64,000 nucleotides of DNA, taken from NCBI GenBank assembly GCA_963576565.1, contig OY755042.1, positions 106,383,314-106,447,313 of the forward strand, in the 5' to 3' direction. The translations under genes and the position numbers were made by a program. The DNA comes from Aspidapion aeneum. Lineage: Eukaryota; Arthropoda; Insecta; Coleoptera; Brentidae. Position 1 is the stretch's first letter. Each line of letters opens with the position of its first letter. The notes beneath the pieces were generated by a model that saw nothing but the letters and a program-made list of their open reading frames with translations, ran no database searches and was not told the DNA's origin. Positions 55,869-64,000 of the stretch are shown here, piece after piece.

Positions 55869-57650
55869 AAATCTTAACTCAGGGTGTGGTTTTTTCGCAT
55901 CGCTATGACTCCACCATACTGCAACTCGGGGCTTTTGTTGATAAAATGTATAGTTTTTAAATTATGAAGTTTCAAAGTCTGGCCATTTTGGTCTTATGGG
56001 ATTCCCTACCCTAAAATTCGTTAAATGACGTTTTTTCGAATCTTAACTCAGGGTGTGGTTTTTTCGTATCTCTATGGCCCCACCATACTGCAACTCGGTG
56101 CTTTTGTTGATAAACTGTATAGTTTTTGAAATATAAATTTTCAAAGATTGACCATTTTGGTCTTATGGGATTTCCTACCCTAAAATTCGCTAAATGACGT
56201 TTTTATGAATCTTAGCTCTGGGTGTGGTTTTTTCGTATCTCTATGGCCCCACCATACTGCAACTCGGTGCTTTTGTTGATAATCTGTATAGTTTTTAAAA
56301 TATAAATTTTCAAAGATTGGCCATTTTGGTCTTATGGGATTCCCTACCCTAAAATTCGCTAAATGACGTTTTTGCGAATCTTAACTCAGGGTGTGGTTTT
56401 TTTTGTATCTCTATGACCCCACCATACTGCAACTCGGTGCTTTTGTTGATAAACTGTATAGTTTTTGAATTATGAATTTTCAAATTTTGGCCATTTTGGT
56501 CTTATGGGATTCCCTACCCTAAAATTCGCTAAATGACGTTTTTTCGAATCTTAACTCAGGGTGTGGTTTTTTCGTATCTCTATGGCCCCACCATACTGCA
56601 ACTCGGTGCTTTTGTTGATAATCTGTATAGTTTTTAAAATATAAATTTTCAAAGATTGGCCATTTTGGTCTTATGGGATTCCCTTCCCTAAGATTTGCTA
56701 AATGACGTTTTTTGGAATCTTAACTCAGGGTGTGGTTTTTTCGTATCTCTGTGGCCCTACCATACTGCAACTAGGTGCTTTTGTTGATAAACTGTATAGT
56801 TTTTGAATTATGAATTTTCAAAATTTGGCCATTTTGGTCTTATTTCCCTACACTAAAATTCTCTAAATGACGTTTTTTCGAAACTTAACTAAGGGTGTGG
56901 TTTTTTAGCACCTCTATGGTCCTACCATACTGCAACTCGGTGCTTTTGCTCATAAACTGTATAGTTTTTAAATTATGAATTATCAAAGTTTGGCCATTTT
57001 GGTCTATGGGATTCCCTACCCTAAAATTCGCTAATTGACGTTTTTCGAATCTTAACTCAGGGTGTGTTTTTTTCGCATCTCTATGACCCTACCATATCGC
57101 AACTTGGTGCTTTTATTAATAAACTATATAGTTTTCAAAATATGATTTCTCAAAATTTGGCCATTTTGGTCTTAAGGGAGTTCCTACCCTAAAATTCGCT
57201 AAATGACGTTCTTATGAATCTTAACTCAGGGTGCAGTTTTTTCGCATATCTATGGCCCCACCATACAGCAACTCGGTCCTTTTGTTGATAAACTGTATAG
57301 TTTTAAAAATACGAAACCTCAATGTTTGGCCATTTTTGTTTTATGGATAAAATTCGCCAAATGACGTTTATCCGAACCAATGTTTACATGTAAACATTGT
57401 CCGAACCTTAACTTAGGGTGTGGTTTTTTCGCATATCTGTGGCCCTACGATACTGCAACTCGGTGCTTTTCTTGATAAGCTGTATAGTTTTTAAAATATG
57501 AATTTTGAAAATTTGGCAGTTTTTGGTCTTTAGGGATTTCGCACCCTAAAATTCGCCAAATGATGTTTTTCCGAATCTAAACTCAGGGTGTGGTTTTTTA
57601 CCCTAAAATTCGCTAAATCACGTTTTTCCGAATTGTAACTCAGAAAAACT
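55869..57650 (+). repeat. Tandem array, about 170-bp unit, roughly ten copies
   Basis: Unit landmarks in order: TCTTAACTCAGGGTGTGG, ACCATACTGCAACTCGGTGC, TTTTGTTGATAAACTGTATA, GGCCATTTTGGTCTTATGGG, CCTACCCTAAAATTCGCTAA, ATGACGTTTTT. Starts lie near 55870, 56040, 56210, 56379, 56548, 56718, 56884, 57052, 57217, 57401 and 57565. Units degrade toward the right, and the last is truncated to its first and last parts. Confidence 0.93.
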
Positions 57651-58258
57651 TTAAAAAATATCAATGATATTTTATTAATAATATATCTCCGTCTAGACTT
57701 ATTTCCATTAACAAAAAATATTAGGAAAAACATTACGTTTATAGCATTATAAAAGTTTGTTCCACAAATATAGTTTTTTTTTAAAGGACCGCTTAATTTT
57801 TTTTTTAAATATTTTTATCTCCTAATAAACAAATTTAAAAACGTTATTATCAAAAAAGTGTATCGCCAACTTTAATGCTCTGTATCTCGAGAAAGATGCC
57901 CAATGGCACCTTGTATACTACCCTATTTTTTTGAGCAAAATTAAGATAATCAAGTAATCTATAACAGGAGGTGCCATTGTAAATCTAAAGACTTACATTT
58001 ATTTAATTATGATTTTTCCATGCGTCAAAACTTTTCTTTGTTTGATTTCCCTGTGCGCTGTTTTACTTAGTGCGCTATTTTCTTTGTGCGCTTTGTGTGC
58101 TTTAATACGCGTACGCTTTTTTCTGTGTCGTGTTTTTTCCTATGCGAATGTATCGTTTTCGCGTTTTTCCTCTGCGTTTATTTACGGTCACCATTTCACC
58201 ATTACCCCCCACCCCCTAGAACTTTGTTCCAGAACCGCGGTTGCTATCAGCACTAAAA
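57651..58258. other. Intergenic, no gene recognised
   Basis: Poly-A/T rich. A 104-codon frame at 58009-58323 is Cys/Phe/Leu-rich, arises from GTGCGCT repeats and runs into the next element, so it is not credited. Confidence 0.5.
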
Positions 58259-59181
58259 AATACTCTGCCAATTTATGGGCACTTCAGCTCACACTATGTA
58301 CTATAGTTATAGTGTACGTGTGAGCTAATATTAGTAAAGACTGAAATATATTTTATTCAATTCCAGACTCCAGACCTTTCGTTTGATACCACACAAGCCA
58401 TGTTTTGACTTAAACTCTAATTTGTAAAATTTACCCCCACCTTTTTTTTTAAACTAAAATGTATTTTGTTTAACTCTAGACTTAATTACCTTTCGTTTAA
58501 TATCACACACGCCATATTTTCACTTAAACTCTAATTTTTGAAATTTACCACCACCCTTTTTTTAAAATAAACTAAAATGTATTTTGTTTAACTCCAGACT
58601 CAATTACGTTTCGTTTGATATCACACACGCCATATTTTTACATAAAGTCTAATTTTTGAAATCTTCCCCCACACTTTTATTTGGCTTGTGTTCGGTGGAT
58701 TTTGCACATTTTTAAATGGGACCATCTCGACCCAAAACCCAGCCTAGGTACCAAATTTCATTAAAATCGGGCAAGCAGTTTTTGAGTTATGCGCGTTGGT
58801 CGTTACAGACAGACAGACAGGCATACAGACAGATAGACGGCGCAACAAAAAAGTTTCAAAATCATCTGAAACGCAAAGATATATAAAAATTTTTGAAATC
58901 GGAGCAACTTTTTTTTTCTCGAAAAAATTAGGATCACCCAGCGTAGGTATCAAATTTCATTAAAATCGGGCAAGCGGTTTTTGAGTTATGCGCGTTGGTC
59001 GTTACAGACAGACAGACAGACAGAGAGACGGCGCAACAAAAAAGTTTTAAAATCATCCGAAACGCAAAGATATATAAAAATTTTTGAAATCGGAGCAACT
59101 TTTTATTTCTCCATAGCTCACACTAAAACTATAGTATAGTAGTAGTGTGAGCTAATACTATAATATAGTAGTGTGAGCTAA
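58259..59181 (+). mobile_element. Helitron-like (HINE-like) repeat, copy 4 of 4, with internal duplication
   Basis: Starts AATACTCTGCCAATTTATGG and ends GTGTGAGCTAA. Has the foldback, subrepeats and unique block of the family, but the segment TACCAAATTTCATTAAAATC through CAGA tract to GAAATCGGAGCAAC occurs twice (58748-58911 and about 58948-59100). The terminal foldback is also doubled (59114-59155 and 59156-59181). The CAGA tracts are short. Confidence 0.77.
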
Positions 59182-59674
59182 TACGCTATATAAAAGTTTA
59201 ATCCACATTATTCAAAATTAGCCTGTTTAACCTAGCGAGGCTTCTGGGTCGGGTAAAAATGCCACAAGTGCCTCAAATCGATTCCTTATTCAACAGCGCG
59301 CGTCGGATTTGTGTCTGAATTATAGCACCAGAAAAGCCTTTTCATTGCCTTTCTACCACTGAATTCTTTATTTCAATTATACAAATCCATTTTTGAGGTA
59401 TCTACGTCTGATATCAATCAGAAATTAAAATTAAAGTAGTGTTGTTAATGATTGAAAGAAAGATAAGTTTTTAAAATTTTGCTAGGTAAATATTTTTTTT
59501 TCTTTTAAACCACTGGCAAATTAGTGATTTTTTTTTCTAGGAGAAACGCAGTGGTTTCTTAATTAAAAACAAATTCTTTAATAGTGGCGAATACCCAGAT
59601 AAAGTTTTGTTTTTAAAATAAATCCGCCACAAACATATGGATTTTATTTCCAAAGAATTTGTTCATACAATAAT
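59182..59674. other. Intergenic, no gene recognised
   Basis: No ORF or repeat seen. Confidence 0.5.
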
Positions 59675-59676
59675 TA

Positions 59677-60602
59677 CGAGGGTGGATCAAATATAAACAA
59701 GCCTTTGTTTATAAACTAGTTATTTAGAATGACACAAAACAGAAATTTTTTCTACTTTTCTACACATCCCCCTTCTCTGTCAATACAGTTTTCCCAACGG
59801 TTTGACAGTTTCTTAATCCCGTTTTTATAAAAGGAAGCTGGGCGGGTATCTAACCAGTTGCGCACGAATGCCTCAACTTCTTCTTTGGTCTGAAATTGCT
59901 CGCCTCCCAGTGAATCTTTGAGTGGGCGAAACATATGAAAATCGTAAGGTGACAAATCTGGACTGTTTGGACGGTATTCCAGCACAGTCCAGTGCATTTC
60001 ATTGATTTTGGCCTGTGTTAAAGCTGCCGCATCAGGTCTAGCGTTGTCATGCAGGAGCAACACGTCTTGGATGGGGTGTGCTCTCCTCTTTTGGCGATAA
60101 TCAAGCTTTACCTGGTCGAGTAAGTTGCAGTAGTAAGCCGCGTTTATTGCTATTCGCTCGTGCAAAAAACCGACCAACAAAACTCCTCTCCAGTCCCAGA
60201 AAACGGTCGCTAAAACTTTGCCTGCAGAAATGTTGGTACGCGGACGACGTGGGTGATTCACGTTGTCGACACGCTTACGGCCGTCGTTAATATCTTTGCA
60301 CCAAGTTTTCCAGGTACCCACGAACGCGTCTTATTTCCGAACTGTGCTCGCAATCTGCATCGAAATTTAGCAGGTTTCACGTTTTCGCGGTAAGAAATTT
60401 AATGATTATTCTTTGCGCAACACTGCTGTGTACCTTCTTCTCGCTCATTGCGATTGCTCCTGGACAAATGAGCATCACGGCACTACTAGCCGCCTACATG
60501 CTCCTGAATATCCCTACTCCAAAATTATAACGACCACGTTCATCTTGAATGACTTTTCCGTTAGGAAGTTTAAAAGGCTTGTTTATATTTGATCCACCCT
60601 CG
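59677..60602 (-). mobile_element. mariner element, internally deleted, TA duplication
   Basis: The TIR CGAGGGTGGATCAAATATAA, continuing ACAAGCCT, is found at both ends in inverted orientation, flanked by TA at 59675-59676 and 60603-60604. 926 bp, whereas full mariners are about 1.3 kb; the missing part is the 5' half of the transposase gene. Confidence 0.92.
59752..60321 (-). pseudogene. mariner transposase, C-terminal catalytic part
   Basis: A 189-codon frame encoding VFWDWRGVLLVGFLHERIAI, DVLLLHDNARPDAA and EYRPNSPDLSPYDFHMFRPL, ending WENCIDREGGCVEK. These are the three catalytic blocks of mariner DD34D transposases: first Asp in WD, second in HDNARP, third in SPYDFH. The N-terminal helix-turn-helix region is absent and sequence beyond 60321 does not continue it. 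Catalytic residues kept, DNA-binding domain lost, so non-autonomous. Confidence 0.93.
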
Positions 60603-60604
60603 TA

Positions 60605-61960
60605 TATTACCTTCGTTCCATCAGGCCGTTCGACAATCATAAAATCGTCCGAAATATCCATTGAGTTGTATAACGCCCTAAAAGGGCGTTAGAGACGGAA
60701 AGACAAGGCATTTTTTATTGACCCTATCCAATTTGGTTCCTATGGTCGGGTATTTCTTTTACAATAAAAACAGAGATAGACATTATTGAACATGTGAAAC
60801 GGATAAAGATAGGGTGATTTTGCATGCTAATAATACCCTAGATAATATAAGGGTACTTTTATCTCTTTCACACTGACGGCATAAGTGCGACAGAAAAGCG
60901 CTACCTTTAATCCACCTGCCGTATTTTGAGTGATTCTACCTGTTAGTCCGTGTATACAGGGAAAACTGATAGACAATGTTGTCTAAGTACGGAAATGATT
61001 TTTTTTGAATTTTGTGCGGGAATATTACAAAAACAAATCTTAAAACGTTTAAAAACAAGTTTAGAAGTAACTATTTGAGGTTAAACATGGTCCAAAATTG
61101 TTTTTTGTGCAAAAGAAGAAAAAAAAATCCATAAAAAAACAACATTTCATGGGTAAGTCGTCTTGACAGATAGTTTTTCCTAAAACACGAGAAAGTTCAG
61201 TAGCGTCACGATAGATAGTTTTTTCTGCGACCGTGCGATTTTACCCTCACACATTTTAATTCAGAAAGTGTCACTTTTTTTTGCATTGCATGAAAATTAA
61301 CAAAAAGTATTTGATTTTCTTAAAAATGATTTCTTTTTAAATTCTTACATACCGATTTTTATCCAGTTGTTTTTGTTTTTTCGAACCAAACTTTTGACAT
61401 GTCACGGTCGAGTTTCATACATCTTGATGAATTGTTACACACACTGATCTATGTTTTTATAAATTTCGATAAATTTAATGTTTTTTGCAGACTTTACAGT
61501 AATTTTAAGTTAAATTTTGGTCTTTCATCGCGAAAGTATATATTTATTATTATATGACCACCGCGACCGGTCTACAGGCCGGTATCATATGTTTATGTCC
61601 TTCTAATGTCATTTGACTATCATGCTGTCTTACTTAATAAGGTCACTTAGTTTAATTAATAATTTTGTCCTACATAATATAAAAGAAGAATAGAAACCAA
61701 CAAAAAATTTGTGACACTTCGATTACCCATTTTCTTTGATTGCGATGGATTAGGGTGACCAGATTACGGTTTATTAGGGTGCCCAGAGTGCGCAAAAAAA
61801 GATTTTGAAAAATTTCCCTAAAAAAATTGAAGACCAAACACTCACTCGCCACTCAATGTTTATGGTCGCATACACTAATCCTAACTCGATTTCCGACGAT
61901 TATGGACAATGGTTACCCCCTGGACATAAACCTAACAACTTTTACTATATTTATTAACAA
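60605..61960. other. Intergenic, no gene recognised
   Basis: 60610-60660 matches the snap-back arm at 53394. A 7-bp stem hairpin (AACGCCC/GGGCGTT) at 60672-60690. From 61950 AGGTAGGATAGGTTAGG leads into the terminal array. No ORF of note. Confidence 0.5.
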
Positions 61961-64000
61961 TAGGTAGGATAGGTTAGGTTTGGTTAGGTTGGGTTAGGTT
62001 GGGCTGGGTTGGGTTAGGTTGGGTTAGGTTGGGTTAGGTTGGGTTAGGTTGGGTTAGGTTGGGTTAGGTTGGGTTAGGTTGGGTTAGGTTGGGTTAGGTT
62101 GGGTTAGGTTGGGTTAGGTTGGGTTAGGTTGGGTTAGGTTGGGTTAGGTTGGGTTAGGTTGGGTTAGGTTGGGTTAGGTTGGGTTAGGTTGGGTTAGGTT
62201 GGGTTAGGTTGGGTTAGGTTGGGTTAGGTTGGGTTAGGTTGGGTTAGGTTGGGTTAGGTTGGGTTAGGTTGGGTTAGGTTGGGTTAGGTTGGGTTAGGTT
62301 GGGTTAGGTTATGTTAGGTTGGGTTAGGTTGGGTTAGGTTGGGTTAGGTTGGGTTAGGTTGGGTTAGGTTGGGTTAGGTTGGGTTAGGTTGGGTTAGGTT
62401 GGGTTAGGTTGGGTTAGGTTGGGTTAGGTTGGGTTAGGTTGGGTTAGGTTGGGTTAGGTTGGGTTAGGTTGGGTTAGGTTGGGTTAGGTTGGGTTAGGTT
62501 GGGTTAGGTTGGGTTAGGTTGGGTTAGGTTGGGTTAGGTTGGGTTAGGTTGGGTTAGGTTGGGTTAGGTTGGGTTAGGTTGGGTTAGGTTGGGTTAGGTT
62601 GGGTTAGGTTGGGTTAGGTTGGGTTAGGTTGGGTTAGGTTGGGTTAGGTTGGGTTAGGTTGGGTTAGGTTGGGTTAGGTTGGGTTAGGTTGGGTTAGGTT
62701 GGGTTAGGTTGGGTTAGGTTGGGTTAGGTTGGGTTAGGTTGGGTTAGGTTGGGTTAGGTTGGGTTAGGTTGGGTTAGGTTGGGTTGGGTTGGGTTAGGTT
62801 GGGTTAGGTTGGGCTGGGTTGGGTTAGGTTGGGTTAGGTTGGGTTAGGTTGGGTTAGGTTGGGTTAGGTTGGGTTAGGTTGGGTTAGGTTGGGTTAGGTT
62901 GGGTTAGGTTGGGTTAGGTTGGGTTAGGTTGGGTTAGGTTGGGTTAGGTTGGGTTAGGTTGGGTTAGGTTGGGTTAGGTTGGGTTAGGTTGGGTTAGGTT
63001 GGGTTAGGTTGGGTTAGGTTGGGTTAGGTTGGGTTAGGTTGGGTTAGGTTGGGTTAGGTTGGGTTAGGTTGGGTTAGGTTGGGTTAGGTTGGGTTAGGTT
63101 GGGTTAGGTTGGGTTAGGTTGGGTTAGGTTGGGTTAGGTTGGGTTAGGTTGGGTTAGGTTGGGTTAGGTTGGGTTAGGTTGGGTTAGGTTGGGTTAGGTT
63201 GGGTTAGGTTGGGTTAGGTTGGGTTAGGTTGGGTTAGGTTGGGTTAGGTTGGGTTAGGTTGGGTTAGGTTGGGTTAGGTTGGGTTAGGTTGGGTTAGGTT
63301 GGGTTAGGTTGGGTTAGGTTGGGTTAGGTTGGGTTAGGTTGGGTTAGGTTGGGTTAGGTTGGGTTAGGTTGGGTTAGGTTGGGTTAGGTTGGGTTAGGTT
63401 GGGTTAGGTTGGGTTAGGTTGGGTTAGGTTGGGTTAGGTTGGGTTAGGTTGGGTTAGGTTGGGTTAGGTTATGTTAGGTTGGGTTAGGTTGGGTTAGGTT
63501 GGGTTAGGTTGGGTTAGGTTGGGTTAGGTTGGGTTAGGTTGGGTTAGGTTGGGTTAGGTTGGGTTAGGTTGGGTTAGGTTGGGTTAGGTTGGGTTAGGTT
63601 GGGTTAGGTTGGGTTAGGTTGGGTTAGGTTGGGTTAGGTTGGGTTAGGTTGGGTTAGGTTGGGTTAGGTTGGGTTAGGTTGGGTTAGGTTGGGTTAGGTT
63701 GGGTTAGGTTGGGTTAGGTTGGGTTAGGTTGGGTTAGGTTGGGTTAGGTTGGGTTAGGTTGGGTTAGGTTGGGTTAGGTTGGGTTAGGTTGGGTTAGGTT
63801 GGGTTGGGTTAGGTTGGGTTAGGTTGGGTTAGGTTGGGTTAGGTTGGGTTAGGTTGGGTTAGGTTGGGTTAGGTTGGGTTAGGTTGGGTTAGGTTGGGTT
63901 AGGTTGGGTTAGGTTGGGTTAGGTTGGGTTAGGTTGGGTTAGGTTGGGTTAGGTTGGGTTAGGTTGGGTTAGGTTGGGTTAGGTTGGGTTAGGTTGGGTT
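61961..64000 (+). repeat. Telomere-like tandem array, GGGTTAGGTT decamer (TTAGG + TTGGG)
   Basis: More than 200 decamers of alternating GGGTT and AGGTT pentamers, i.e. TTAGG, the ancestral insect telomere unit, alternating with TTGGG. Variants are rare: GGGCTGGGTT at 62001 and 62811, ATGTTAGGTT at 62311 and 63471, GGGTTGGGTT at 62781. A phase break of one pentamer occurs near 63801. The array runs off the window. G-rich strand is the + strand. Whether it is terminal or interstitial cannot be told. Confidence 0.95.

Noticed and set aside
58009..58323. 104-codon Cys/Phe-rich ORF
   Set aside because: Arises from GTGCGCT-type repeats and runs into a transposon; no signal peptide plus domain pattern I can defend.
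60672..60690. Stem-loop AACGCCC/GGGCGTT resembling a bacterial terminator
   Set aside because: No adjacent gene, no T run, eukaryotic context.

Overview
The window looks like a gene-poor, repeat-dense piece of an insect nuclear genome. It is AT-rich and full of Jockey- and RTE-type LINEs, a Ty3/Gypsy LTR element, hAT, mariner/Tc1, pogo-like and piggyBac-like elements, and it ends in an array built from the insect telomere pentamer TTAGG plus TTGGG. A beetle or another insect with a large genome is my guess; nothing in the sequence fixes the order.

I can support only one host gene, on the + strand: the 3' part of a laccase-like multicopper oxidase (MCO) gene. Five exons (3404-3591, 8715-8900, 22060-22281, 35210-35425, 40611-40762) have consensus splice sites, join in one frame and end at a TAA, giving about 320 residues of domains 2 and 3. 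Earlier exons must lie before base 1. The His cluster of domain 3 is kept, but the HCHxxxH segment holding the type-1 copper Cys is replaced residue for residue. The product is therefore probably not an active laccase and recalls the insect MCO-related proteins. Its introns (about 5.1, 13.2, 12.9 and 5.2 kb) are almost entirely transposons.

Layout: 1-1978, 5' part of a Jockey-type LINE on the minus strand; 1979-2640, satellite; 3404-8900, first two exons with a TIR element, an RTE fragment and a Jockey 3' end between them; 8901-22059, hAT MITE, a Helitron-like repeat, a LINE fragment, a nearly intact 10-kb Gypsy element (10824-20796) and a mariner-type foldback; 22282-35209, a hAT element with 8-bp TSD, nested insertions in LINEs, RTE copies and a 1.17-kb tandem duplication; 35426-40610, a second Helitron-like copy, a 2.6-kb inverted-repeat structure and a pogo-like MITE; 40763-48050, 3' flank with MITEs and a broken transposase; 48430-53390, array of about 0.93-kb units; 55869-57650, array of about 170-bp units; 58259-60602, a fourth Helitron-like copy and a truncated mariner; 61961-64000, the TTAGG/TTGGG array, open at the window edge.

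Apart from the MCO gene, no genes work together here. The biology is that of a host gene stretched by successive transposon insertions, several of which can be ordered by nesting.
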